This document shows, in pieces, positions 47,001-58,999 of a DNA stretch of 64,000 nucleotides. A program made the translations under genes and the position numbers. The notes below the pieces were generated by a model. It was not told where the DNA came from and made no database searches. It saw only the letters and a program-made list of their open reading frames with translations. The DNA lies in assembly GCA_964016885.1 (NCBI GenBank), contig OZ024740.1, positions 1,464,595-1,528,594 of the forward strand, given 5' to 3'. The DNA is from Eledone cirrhosa (Eukaryota; Mollusca; Cephalopoda; Octopoda; Eledonidae). Numbering within the stretch: position 1 is the stretch's first letter; the number at the start of each line of letters is the position of its first letter.

Positions 47001-50000
47001 TAACAGATACATTTACAGAATGTCTGACCTGTAGAAATATGGAAATAAAAGGGTTAGTCACATTCTTTACCTGTCTAACAGATACATTTACAGAATGTCT
47101 GACCTGTAGAAATATGGAAATAAAAGGGTTAGTCACATTCTTTACCTGTCTAACAGATACATTTACAGAATGTCTGACCTGTAGAAATATGGAAATAAAA
47201 GGGTTAGTCACATTCTTTACCTGTCTAACAGATACATTTACAGAATGTCTGACCTGTAGAAATATGGAAATAAAAGGGTTAGTCACATTCTTTACCTGTC
47301 TAACAGATACATTTACAGAATGTCTGACCTGTAGAAATATGGAAATAAAAGGGTTAGTCACATTCTTTACCTGTCTAACAGATACATTTACAGAATGTCT
47401 GACCTGTAGAAATATGGAAATAAAAGGGTTAGTCACATTATTTACCTGTCTTACAGATACATTTACAGAATGTCTGACCTGTAGAAATATGGAAATAAAA
47501 GGGTTAGTCACATTCTTTACCTGTCTAACAGATACATTTACAGAATGTCTGACCTGTAGAAATATGGAAATAAAAGGGTTAGTCACATTATTTACCTGTC
47601 TTACAGATACATTTACAGAATGTCTGACCTGTAGAAATATGGAAATAAAAGGGTTAGTCACATTCTTTACCTGTCTAACAGATACATATACAGAATGTCT
47701 GACCTGTAAAAATATGGAAATAAAAGGCTTAGTCACATTCTTTACCTGTCTAACAGATACATTTACAGAATGTCTGACCTGTAGAAATATGGAAATAAAA
47801 GGGTTAGTCACATTATTTACCTGTCTTACAGATACATTTACAGAATGTCTGACCTGTAGAAATATGGAAATAAAAGGGTTAGTCACATTCTTTACCTGTC
47901 TAACAGATACATTTACAGAATGTCTGACCTGTAGAAATATGGAAATAAAAGGGTTAGTCACATTCTTTACCTGTCTAACAGATACATTTACAGAATGTCT
48001 GACCTGTAGAAATATGGAAATAAAAGGGTTAGTCACATTCTTTACCTGTCTAACAGATACATTTACAGAATGTCTGACCTGTAGAAATATGGAAATAAAA
48101 GGGTTAGTCACATTCTTTACCTGTCTAACAGATACATTTACAGAATGTCTGACCTGTAGAAATATGGAAATAAAAGGGTTAGTCACATTCTTTACCTGTC
48201 TAACAGATACATTTACAGAATGTCTGACTTGTAGAAATATGGTAATAAAAGGGTTAGTCACATTCTTTACCTGTCTAACAGATACATTTACAGAATATCT
48301 GACCTGTAGAAATATGGAAATAAAAGGGTTAGTCACATTCTTTACCTGTCTAACAGATACATTTACAGAATGTCTGACCTGCAGAAATATGGTAATAAAA
48401 GGGTTAGTGACATTCTTTACCTGTCTAACAGATACATTTACAGAATGTCTGACCTGTAGAAATATGGAAATGAAAGGGTTAGTCACATTCTTTACCTGTC
48501 TAACAGATACATTTACAGAATGTCTGACCTGTAGAAATATGGAAATAAAATGGTTAGTCACATTCTTTACCTGTCTAACAGATACATTTACAGAATGTCT
48601 GACTTGTAGAAATATGGAAATAAAAGGGTTAGTCACATTCTTTACCTATCTAACAGATACATTTACAGAATGTCTGACCTGTAGAAATATGGAAATAAAA
48701 GGGTTAGTCACATTCTTTACCTGTCTAACAGATACATTTACAGAATGTCTGACCTGTAGAAATATGGAAATAAAAGGGTTAGTCACATTCTTTACCTGTC
48801 TAACAGATACATTTACAGAATGTCTGACCTGTAGAAATATGGAAATAAAAGGGTTAGTCACATTCTTTACCTGTCTAACAGATACATTTACAGAATGTCT
48901 GACCTCTAGAAATATGGAAATAAAAGGGTTAGTGACATTCATTACCTGTCTAACAGATACATTTACAGAATGTCTGGCCTGTAGAAATATGGAAATAAAA
49001 GGGTTAGTCACATTCTTTACCTGTCTAACAGATACATTTACAGAATGTCTGACTTGTAGAAGTATGGAAATAAAAGGGTTAGTCACATTCTTTACCTGTC
49101 TAACAGATACATTTACAGAATGTCTGACCTGTAGAAATATGGAAATAAAAGGGTTAGTCACATTCTTTACCTGTCTAACAGATACATTTACAGAATGTCT
49201 GACCTCTAGAAATATGGAAATAAAAGGGTTAGTGACATTCATTACCTGTCTAACAGATACATTTACAGAATGTCTGACCTGTAGAAATATGGAAATAAAA
49301 GGGTTAGTGACATTCATTACCTGTCTAACAGATACATTTACAGAATGTCTGACCTGTAGAAATATGGAAATAAAAGGGTTAGTGACATTCATTACCTGTC
49401 TAACAGATACATTTACAGAATGTCTGACCTGTAGAAATATGGAAATAAAAGGGTTAGTCACATTCTTTACCTGTCTAACAGATACATTTACAGAATGTCT
49501 GACCTGTAGAAGTATGGAAATAAAAGGTTTAGTCACATTCTTTACCTGTCTAACAGATACATTTACAGAATGTCTGACCTGTAGAAATATGGAAATAAAA
49601 GGGTTAGTCACATTCTTTACCTGTTTAACAGATACATTTACAGAATGTCTGACCTGTAGAAGTATGGAAATAAAAGGGTTAGTCACATTCTTTACCTGTC
49701 TAACAGATACATTTACAGAATGTCTGACCTGTAGAAGTATGGAAATAAAAGGGTTAGTCACATTCTTTACCTGTCTAACAGATACATTTACAGAATGTCT
49801 GACTTGTAGAAGTATGGAAATAAAAGGGTTAGTCACATTCTTTACCTGTCTAACAGATACATTTACAGAATGTCTGACCTGTAGAAGTATGGAAATAAAA
49901 GGGTTAGTCACATTCTTTACCTGTTTAACAGATACATTTACAGAATGTCTGACCTGTAGAAGTATGGAAATAAAAGGGTTAGTCACATTCTTTACCTGTC

Positions 50001-52080
50001 TAACAGATACATTTACAGAATGTCTGACCTTGTAGAAGTATGGAAATAAAAGGGTTAGTCACATTCTTTACCTGTCTAACAGATACATTTACAGAATGTC
50101 TGACCTGTAGAAATATGGAAATAAAAGGGTTAGTCACATTCTTTACCTGTCTAACAGATACATTTACAGAATGTCTGACCTGTAGAAGTATGGAAATAAA
50201 AGGGTTAGTCACATTCTTTACCTGTCTAACAGATACATTTACAGAATGTCTGACCTGTAGAAGTATGGAAATAAAAGGGTTAGTCACATTCTTTACCTGT
50301 CTAACAGATACATTTACAGAATGTCTGACCTGTAGAAATATGGAAATAAAAGGGTTAGTCGACATTCTTTACCTGTCTAACAGATACATTTACAGAATGT
50401 CTGACCTGTAGAAATATGGAAATAAAAGGGTTAGTCACATTCTTTACCTGTCTAACAGATACATTTACAGAATGTCTGACCTGTAGAAGTATGGAAATAA
50501 AAGGGTTAGTCACATTCTTTACCTGTCTAACAGATACATTTACAGAATGTCTGACCTGTAGAAATATGGAAATAAAAGGGTTAGTGACATTCATTACCTG
50601 TCTAACAGATACATTTACAGAATGTCTGACCTGTAGAAATATGGAAATAAAAGGGTTAGTCACATTCTTTACCTGTCTAACAGATACATTTACAGAATGT
50701 CTGACCTGTAGAAGTATGGAAATAAAAGGGTTAGTCACATTCTTTACCTGTCTAACAGATACATTTACAGAATGTCTGACCTGTAGAAATATGGAAATAA
50801 AAGGGTTAGTCACATTCTTTACCTGTTTAACAGATACATTTACAGAATGTCTGACCTGTAGAAGTATGGAAATAAAAGGGTTAGTCACATTCTTTACCTG
50901 TCTAACAGATACATTTACAGAATGTCTGACCTGTAGAAGTATGGAAATAAAAGGGTTAGTCACATTCTTTACCTGTCTAACAGATACATTTACAGAATGT
51001 CTGACCTGTAGAAATATGGAAATAAAAGGGTTAGTGACATTCTTTACCTGTCTAACAGATACATTTACAGAATGTCTGACCTGTAGAAATATGGAAATAA
51101 AAGGGTTAGTCGCATTCTTTACCTGTCTAACAGATACATTTACAGAATGTCTGACCTGTAGAAATATGGAAATAAAAGGGTTAGTCACATTCTTTACCTG
51201 TTTAACAGATACATTTACAGAATGTCTGACCTGTAGAAATATGGAAATAAAAGGGTTAGTCACATTCTTTACCTGTCTAACAGATACATTTACAGAATGT
51301 CTGACCTGTAGAAATATGGAAATAAAAGGGTTAGTCACATTCTTTACCTGTCTAACAGATACATTTACAGAATGTCTGACCTGTAGAAATATGGAAATAA
51401 AAGGGTTAGTCACATTCTTTACCTGTCTAACAGATACATTTACAGAAAGTCTGACCTGTAGAAATATGGAAATAAAAGGGTTAGTCACATTCTTTACCTG
51501 TTTAACAGATACATTTACAGAATGTCTGACCTGTAGAAATATGGAAATAAAAGGGTTAGTCACATTCTTTACCTGTTTAACAGATACATTTACAGAATGT
51601 CTGACCTGTAGAAATATGGAAATAAAAGGGTTAGTCACATTCTTTACCTGTCTAACAGATACATTTACAGAATGTCTGACCTGTAGAAATATGGAAATAA
51701 AAGGGTTAGTCACATTCTTTACCTGTTTAACAGATACATTTACAGAATGTCTGACCTGTAGAAATATGGAAATAAAAGGGTTAGTCACATTCTTTACCTG
51801 TCTTAACAGATACATTTACAGAATGTCTGACCTGTAGAAATATGGAAATAAAAGGGTTAGTCACATTCTTTACCTGTCTAACAGATACATTTACAGAATG
51901 TCTGACCTGTAGAAATATGGAAATAAAAGGGTTAGTCACATTCTTTACCTGTCTAACAGATACATTTACAGAATGTCTGACCTGTAGAAATATGGAAATA
52001 AAAGGGTTAGTCACATTCTTTACCTGTCTAACAGATACATTTACAGAATGTCTGACCTGTAGAAATATGGAAATAAAAGG

Positions 52081-53800
52081 GTTAGTCACATTCTTTACCT
52101 GTTTAACAGATACATTTACAGAATGTCTGACCTGTAGAAATATGGAAATAAAAGGGTTAGTCACATTCTTTACCTGTCTAACAGATACATTTACAGAATG
52201 TCTGACCTGTAGAAATATGGAAATAAAAGGGTTAGTCACATTCTTTACCTGTCTAACAGATACATTTACAGAATGTCTGACCTGTAGAAATATGGAAATA
52301 AAAGGGTTAGTCACATTCTTTACCTGTTTAACAGATACATTTACAGAATGTCTGACCTGTAGAAATATGGAAATAAAAGGGTTAGTCACATTCTTTACCT
52401 GTCTAACAGATACATTTACAGAATGTCTGACCTGTAGAAATATGGAAATAAAAGGGTTAGTCACATTCTTTACCTGTCTAACAGATACATTTACAGAATG
52501 TCTGACCTGTAGAAATATGGAAATAAAAGGGTTAGTCACATTCTTTACCTGTTTAACAGATACATTTACAGAATGTCTGACCTGTAGAAATATGGAAATA
52601 AAAGGGTTAGTCACATTCTTTACCTGTCTAACAGATACATTTACAGAATGTCTGACCTGTAGAAATATGGAAATAAAAGGGTTAGTCACATTCTTTACCT
52701 GTTTAACAGATACATTTACAGAATGTCTGACCTGTAGAAATATGGAAATAAAAGGGTTAGTCACATTCTTTACCTGTCTAACAGATACATTTACAGAATG
52801 TCTGACCTGTAGAAATATGGAAATAAAAGGGTTAGTCACATTCTTTACCTGTTTAACAGATACATTTACAGAATGTCTGACCTGTAGAAATATGGAAATA
52901 AAAGGGTTAGTCACATTCTTTACCTGTCTAACAGATACATTTACAGAATGTCTGACCTGTAGAAATATGGAAATAAAAGGGTTAGTCACATTCTTTACCT
53001 GTCTAACAGATACATTTACAGAATGTCTGACCTGTAGAAATATGGAAATAAAAGGGTTAGTCACATTCTTTACCTGTTTAACAGATACATTTACAGAATG
53101 TCTGACCTGTAGAAATATGGAAATAAAAGGGTTAGTCACATTCTTTACCTGTCTAACAGATACATTTACAGAATGTCTGACCTGTAGAAATATGGAAATA
53201 AAAGGGTTAGTCACATTCTTTACCTGTCTAACAGATACATTTACAGAATGTCTGACCTGTAGAAATATGGAAATAAAAGGGTTAGTCACATTCTTTACCT
53301 GTTTAACAGATACATTTACAGAATGTCTGACCTGTAGAAATATGGAAATAAAAGGGTTAGTCACATTCTTTACCTGTCTAACAGATACATTTACAGAATG
53401 TCTGACCTGTAGAAATATGGAAATAAAAGGGTTAGTCACATTCTTTACCTGTCTAACAGATACATTTACAGAATGTCTGACCTGTAGAAATATGGAAATA
53501 AAAGGGTTAGTCACATTCTTTACCTGTTTAACAGATACATTTACAGAATGTCTGACCTGTAGAAATATGGAAATAAAAGGGTTAGTCACATTCTTTACCT
53601 GTCTAACAGATACATTTACAGAATGTCTGACCTGTAGAAATATGGAAATAAAAGGGTTAGTCACATTCTTTACCTGTCTAACAGATACATTTACAGAATG
53701 TCTGACCTGTAGAAATATGGAAATAAAAGGGTTAGTCACATTCTTTACCTGTTTAACAGATACATTTACAGAATGTCTGACCTGTAGAAATATGGAAATA
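52081..53800. repeat. Dimer/trimer higher-order section
   Basis: The CTGTTTAACAG variant replaces CTGTCTAACAG at 52101, 52326, 52551, 52701, 52851, 53076, 53301, 53526 and 53751. Spacings are 225, 225, 150, 150, then 225 four times, that is, three- and two-monomer periods. Confidence 0.9.
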
Positions 53801-54150
53801 AAAGGGTTAGTCACATTCTTTACCTGTCTAACAGATACATTTACAGAATGTCTGACCTGTAGAAATATGGAAATAAAAGGGTTAGTCACATTCTTTAACT
53901 GTCTAACAGATACATTTACAGAATGTCTGACCTGTAGAAATATGGAAATAAAAGGGTTAGTCACATTCTTTACCTGTCTAACAGATACATTTACAGAATG
54001 TCTGACCTGTAGAAATATGGAAATAAAAGGGTTAGTCACATTCTTTACCTGTCTAACAGATACATTTACAGAATGTCTGACCTGTAGAAATATGGAAATA
54101 AAAGGGTTAGTCACATTCTTTACCTGTCTAACAGATACATATACAGAATG

Positions 54151-56262
54151 TCTGACCTGTAGAAATATGGAAATAAAAGGGTTAGTCACATTCTTTACCT
54201 GTCTAACAGATACATTTACAGAATGTCTGACCTGTAGAAATATGGAAATAAAAGGGTTAGTCACATTCTTTACCTGTCTAACAGATACATTTACAGAATG
54301 TCTGACCTGTAGAAATATGGAAATAAAAGGGTTAGTCACATTCTTTACCTGTCTAACAGATACATTTACAGAATGTCTGACCTGTAGAAATATGGAAATA
54401 AAAGGGTTAGTCACATTCTTTACCTGTCTAACAGATACATTTACAGAATGTCTGACCTGTAGAAATATGGAAATAAAAGGGTTAGTCACATTCTTTACCT
54501 GTCTAACAGATACATTTACAGAATGTCTGACCTGTAGAAATATGGAAATAAAAGGGTTAGTCACATTCTTTACCTGTCTAACAGATACATTTACAGAATG
54601 TCTGACCTGTAGAAATATGGAAATAAAAGGGTTAGTCACATTCTTTACCTGTCTAACAGATACATTTACAGAATGTCTGACCTGTAGAAATATGGAAATA
54701 AAAGGGTTAGTCACATTCTTTACCTGTCTAACAGATACATTTACAGAATGTCTGACCTGTAGAAATATGGAAATAAAAGGGTTAGTCACATTCTTTACCT
54801 GTCTAACAGATACATTTACAGAATGTCTGACCTGTAGAAATATGGAAATAAAAGGGTTAGTCACATTCTTTACCTGTCTAACAGATACATTTACAGAATG
54901 TCTGACCTGTAGAAATATGGAAATAAAAGGGTTAGTCACATTCTTTACCTGTCTAACAGATACATTTACAGAATGTCTGACCTGTAGAAATATGGAAATA
55001 AAAGGGTTAGTCACATTCTTTACCTGTCTAACAGATACATTTACAGAATGTCTGACCTGTAGAAATATGGAAATAAAAGGGTTAGTCACATTCTTTACCT
55101 GTCTAACAGATACATTTACAGAATGTCTGACCTGTAGAAATATGGAAATAAAAGGGTTAGTCACATTCTTTACCTGTCTAACAGATACATTTACAGAATG
55201 TCTGACCTGTAGAAATATGGAAATAAAAGGGTTAGTCACATTCTTTACCTGTCTAACAGATACATTTACAGAATGTCTGACCTGTAGAAATATGGAAATA
55301 AAAGGGTTAGTCACATTCTTTACCTGTCTAACAGATACATTTACAGAATGTCTGACCTGTAGAAATATGGAAATAAAAGGGTTAGTCACATTCTTTACCT
55401 GTCTAACAGATACATTTACAGAATGTCTGACCTGTAGAAATATGGAAATAAAAGGGTTAGTCACATTCTTTACCTGTCTAACAGATACATTTACAGAATG
55501 TCTGACCTGTAGAAATATGGAAATAAAAGGGTTAGTCACATTCTTTACCTGTCTAACAGATACATTTACAGAATGTCTGACCTGTAGAAATATGGAAATA
55601 AAAGGGTTAGTCACATTCTTTACCTGTCTAACAGATACATTTACAGAATGTCTGACCTGTAGAAATATGGAAATAAAAGGGTTAGTCACATTCTTTACCT
55701 GTCTAACAGATACATTTACAGAATGTCTGACCTGTAGAAATATGGAAATAAAAGGGTTAGTCACATTCTTTACCTGTCTAACAGATACATTTACAGAATG
55801 TCTGACCTGTAGAAATATGGAAATAAAAGGGTTAGTCACATTCTTTACCTGTCTAACAGATACATTTACAGAATGTCTGACCTGTAGAAATATGGAAATA
55901 AAAGGGTTAGTCACATTCTTTACCTGTCTAACAGATACATTTACAGAATGTCTGACCTGTAGAAATATGGAAATAAAAGGGTTAGTCACATTCTTTACCT
56001 GTCTAACAGATACATTTACAGAATGTCTGACCTGTAGAAATATGGAAATAAAAGGGTTAGTCACATTCTTTACCTGTCTAACAGATACATTTACAGAATG
56101 TCTGACCTGTAGAAATATGGAAATAAAAGGGTTAGTCACATTCTTTACCTGTCTAACAGATACATTTACAGAATGTCTGACCTGTAGAAATATGGAAATA
56201 AAAGGGTTAGTCACATTCTTTACCTGTCTAACAGATACATTTACAGAATGTCTGACCTGTAA
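54151..56262. repeat. Near-perfectly homogeneous 3' end of the satellite
   Basis: After the last TATACAG variant near 54140, about 28 consecutive monomers are identical as far as I can read. The array ends abruptly at GACCTGTAAATGGAGG. Confidence 0.9.
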
Positions 56263-56298
56263 ATGGAGGTAAAGAATAAAATAACGAATGAAGCTACA

Positions 56299-56657
56299 AA
56301 AGTTGTTGTTGTTGGTGGTGGTGGTGGTGGTGTTGTTGGTGTTGTTGTATTTGTTGTTGTTGGTGGTGGTGTTGTTGTTGGTGTTGCTGATGCTGCTATT
56401 GTTGTTGTTGATGGTGGTGCTGGTGGTGTTGTTGATGATGGTGTTGGTAGTGGTGGTGGTGTTGTTGATGATGGTGGTGGTGATGGTAGTGGTGGTGTTG
56501 TTGATGATGGTGGTGTTGGTGGTGGTGGTGGTGTTGTTGTTGCTGCTGTTGATGCTGCTGCTATTGGTGGTGGTGGTGGTGTTGATGATGGTGGTGGTGG
56601 TGGTGGTGGTGGTGGTGGTGGTGGTGGTGGTGCTGCTGCTGCTATTGTTGTTGTTGT
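56299..56657. repeat. (GTT/GGT/GAT/GCT)n triplet microsatellite
   Basis: An impure triplet run dominated by GTT and GGT steps, abutting the satellite. Translations give runs of Val/Gly/Leu on plus frames and Asn/Thr on the minus strand, so the associated open frames are artefacts. A short (AAC)n run follows at 56698-56710. Confidence 0.96.
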
Positions 56658-56758
56658 TGTTCCTAATTAGTGACCAAAGATCTGTTGAATGCTTGTAACA
56701 ACAACAACAAGATGATGTAGTCATGTTGAAATTGCTAATTGATAAATATCCTTTGTAG

Positions 56759-56878
56759 ATGTGGCTGGATGCTTTTAAAGAACACATCGACTACACAAAC
56801 CATTATATGAACCAAGGTGTATGTACAAGTGATGAGGAGAAAGATGATTACATTGGGAACCTAAAAGATTCACTGATG
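56759..56878 (+). CDS. Next coding exon of the host gene (possible PH-domain C-terminal helix)
   Basis: A 120-nt exon (40 codons, phase 0 on both sides) between acceptor CCTTTGTAG and donor GATG|GTATAT. It encodes MWLDAFKEHIDYTNHYMNQG followed by an acidic VCTSDEEKDDYIGNLKDSLM. The preceding exon ends NNLLKQ, so the join KQ-MWLDAFKEH looks like the C-terminal helix of a PH domain with its conserved Trp; that is an inference. Both exons are in the same phase and orientation, supporting one gene. I cannot name the gene. Splicing must bridge the whole satellite. Confidence 0.75.
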
Positions 56879-56879
56879 G

Positions 56880-57009
56880 TATATATTATATACGTACTTG
56901 TGACTTAGTTTACTAGAGTGTGTTTATATGTATTTGTTATTGTACTTGTGTATATATTTATTTATTTATATTTCCCTCAAGTTAGTATTGTTTGTTTGGG
57001 TATGGTTGT
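56880..57009. other. Intronic AT-rich sequence
   Basis: TATATT and TATTTAT-rich sequence after the donor site; no gene seen. Confidence 0.6.
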
Positions 57010-57419
57010 TGTTATTCCATTCATTTTTTTCTTTTTAATTTTGGTCTTCTAAGCTCTATCTCTGTTGCTTCTCTGATTTGCCTACCTGTTGAGTCATTTC
57101 TATGTTTAGATATTATTTTAACTTCTATGTTGTCTATGTTACCGTCATGTTGTTGTCTGGCGTGTTCGTATAGTACTGAACCGTTTTTTGTCCTTTTAGT
57201 TTCCCTCTGTGTTGGTCTATTCTTTCTCCTTTGCTTCGAGCTGTCTCACTTATGTATGTCATTGTCATGTTTCTGCAAGTACCCTCTGTACATCTTATGC
57301 TATAGACTACATTTCTAGTATTACAGTTTATCTGGGGGTTCATTTTACATATAACACATTTCTTATTAGTACAGTGGGTTTTCTTAATGGCGTAGACATT
57401 ACAGTACAATACTTGTAAC
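57010..57419 (-). pseudogene. Penelope-like element, GIY-YIG endonuclease remnant
   Basis: Minus-strand translation shows HCTNKKCVICKMNPQINC (cysteine-rich linker), NVVYSIRCTEG (GIY-like block) and TYISETARSKGERIDQHRG (YIG-like block with Gly to Ser). After a frameshift near 57185 it continues SVLYEHARQQHDGNIDNIEV and ISKHRNDSTGRQIREATEIE. This order is the GIY-YIG nuclease at the C-terminus of Penelope-like retroelements. The RT part is absent. The changed YIG glycine and the frameshift mean it is dead. Confidence 0.78.
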
Positions 57420-57741
57420 TTATTTGCTATAAATTGTTTTGTCTCTTGTATCTAACTCCACAAGGACAGTGTTTGGCTGTGTTAGACGCTGTGAGTAGCA
57501 GTACCAGTGGCAGGGGTCAAAACTGCCAAAGTCCACCTCAATGGCTAATGACCATGGAGTTCTGTACCCTTCGTTTGTATTTTTATCTTGTTTTAATAAT
57601 TTTTTAAGGTTCCCCTTAAAAAATTGTTTTTCATTCATTGTCCTCTCTTGGTTATTTTAAAAATTTATATATGTATTACTTCTATTCTTCCATTCTTACA
57701 TGTTGAGGTATATGTCTTTTATTATATGATGGATTGTTATT
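57420..57741. other. Non-coding region, no recognised gene
   Basis: Short open frames only. It may include further Penelope-like sequence on the minus strand (57420-57640), but I see no diagnostic motif. Confidence 0.5.
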
Positions 57742-57862
57742 GGATTGGCAGAATCAGTAGAGCGTCGGACACCATGCTTCGTGACATAATGTTGCGGCCC
57801 TTTACGTTCTGAGTTCAAATCCCGCTGTGGTTAGCTTTGCTTTTCATCCTTCAATGCTTCTG
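57742..57862 (+). mobile_element. SINE family A, truncated 3'
   Basis: GGATTGGCAGAATCAGTAGA head, then GTTGCGGCCCTTTACGTTCT, B box GAGTTCAAATCCCGCTGTGG and CTTTTCATCCTTC. The GGGTCGATAAAATAAAGT body and tail are missing. Confidence 0.88.
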
Positions 57863-58699
57863 TGACCGGTGAAAGAAGAGAGATAGTTATCCTCAGATAC
57901 GAGTCATGGTCCAAATACGTACAATAAACTGGACTCTGAGCGCCAGATGGCCATGTACAACTGGACAACAGGTTAAGTCTGCTACCCAAGATCAGATACA
58001 GTCCAACTGACAGGTTTTCATACAGTTTCTCTTTACTAAAAATTTTTTGGATGTCTCTGTTGACTAAGATCTTGCAAGGGAAACAATCTTGCTTCATAAA
58101 GGTTCGGAAATCTCACCGAAGCTTGGTTAATGAATTACAAGGGAAAGGATTTTCTTATTCCATAGAGGTGTGGGTTTTTACACTAAAATCTGTGCTGGCA
58201 TATGACTTATAAGAGACATAAATTCCGTTTCATTAGAGGCATAAGAAATGGATGAAAATCTGGGTAGGAAGGGAGATAATCTTATTGTTTCGTGTCCAGT
58301 TTTGTCATAAATATATAATTCTAATCTTAATCTAAATCACAACAACCAGTGTTTATATCCTTTGGCTATTATATGAAGCAATTCTCCTGGATAGATCGAA
58401 AGCTTATTGTCTTTAACTTTTAGTATTGAATTGAACTTAGTAGCTACCAAAATGCTTATTAATTTTTCATTAGTGCTTGCAACATACAACAGAGAATTGA
58501 ACCAGTGTATTGCACAAACCAACAATGGAACCTCTATGTCTCTGCTTGACATACTAGGAATAGCAACCAAATCACACAGTACTGTATTAAAACAAGGATC
58601 TGTCAGAAATAACATATTACAGTCTTAAAACAAGAACACATTAGACAATGTAATCCTAAATATTGTGTAGTTGAAAAACCAACAAAGACAGGATGGTCA
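57863..58699. other. Region with no identified gene
   Basis: A minus-strand open frame at 58337-58615 (92 residues, with IEVPLLVCAIHWFNSLLYVA and YPGELLHIIAKGYKHW) and an overlapping plus-strand frame are present. I recognise neither, and no splice or initiation context decides between them. The remainder is AT-rich. Confidence 0.4.
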
Positions 58700-58739
58700 T
58701 GGCTGGAATACCTTTTGATCATAGCATAACTGCTTAACC

Positions 58740-58990
58740 AGAGCTGATCTTAACATAGTTAGGACTTTCTAAACTCTGTCTCAAGCCCAAAGGCTCATCA
58801 GGCCATTGCTTATTCTGGTTTCCGTGGTGTGAAGCAACTGAGAGTACATGACTCCACCCCTGGACAGGAAACCAGTCTATCGCAGGGTTAATCCCCAACT
58901 ATTACTGGTACTCATTTTCAGCTGAGTACACTGCAGCAATGTATACTCAAATAATTGGTGCTTACGTGTCTAAGGTCAAGTTTGTGGAAG
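58740..58990. mobile_element. Dispersed repeat (SINE-like) fragment
   Basis: It contains ACTCCACCCCTGGACAGGAA, ACCAGTCTATCGCAGGGTTA, TACTGGTACTCATTTTCAGC and TGAGTACACTGCAGCAATGT. I recognise the 'CCACCCCTGGACAGG...CTATCGCAGGGT' sequence as a widespread animal dispersed repeat. Boundaries are uncertain. Confidence 0.5.
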
Positions 58991-58999
58991 AGTTCTAAG

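Larger units (their letters stand above)
22808..56262. repeat. 75-bp satellite array, about 446 monomers, with higher-order structure
   Basis: The monomer reads ATATGGAAATAAAAGGGTTA, GTCACATTCTTTACCTG, TCTAACAGATACATTTACAG and AATGTCTGACCTGTAGAA. Length is 75 bp nearly throughout, so the plus strand (25-residue repeat beginning MEIKGLVTFF) and the minus strand (VTNPFISIFLQVRHSVNVSV) stay open for thousands of residues. Open frames of up to 3173 residues therefore arise without a gene. Recurrent variants include AAACAAAAGG with ACATATACAG, AAAGTGTTAG, CATATCTAAC, AGTCTAACAG, TTTAACAG and AGAAGTATGG. They occur in repeated order. Breaks in the 75-bp phase lie near 40712, 45218-45300, 46350, 50030, 50360 and 51800. 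Both changed and silent sites vary freely, so I see no coding constraint. Confidence 0.98.
21946..56758 (+). other. Intron of about 34.8 kb almost filled by a 75-bp satellite
   Basis: It starts at GTGAGG and ends at TCCTTTGTAG. Besides the satellite it holds a CAT microsatellite, a LINE 3' end, a SINE-tail relic and a triplet microsatellite. The reading frame is phase 0 on both sides. The assignment assumes that the exons at 21847 and 56759 are consecutive. Confidence 0.6.

Noticed and set aside
22808..56262. CRISPR array
   Set aside because: Repeats are contiguous with no unique spacers, and the context is animal DNA full of SINEs and LINEs.
22808..56262. Telomere-like GGGTTAG in every satellite monomer as an interstitial telomere
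   Set aside because: Only one hexamer per 75 bp, never tandem; best regarded as coincidence.
22808..56262. Acceptor-like TTCTTTACCTGTCTAACAG and donor-like AGGGTTAGT in each monomer as a recursive-splicing or exonisation system
   Set aside because: The implied intron between donor and next acceptor would be about 29 nt, too short to splice, and the donor is weak. Skipping across monomers is possible but unsupported.
56263..56698. Val/Gly- and Leu-rich proteins of about 135 residues
   Set aside because: Frames of the GTT/GGT microsatellite.
58337..58628. Overlapping plus and minus open frames as a gene
   Set aside because: Neither strand shows a known motif or supporting signals; kept only as an unknown within the region entry.
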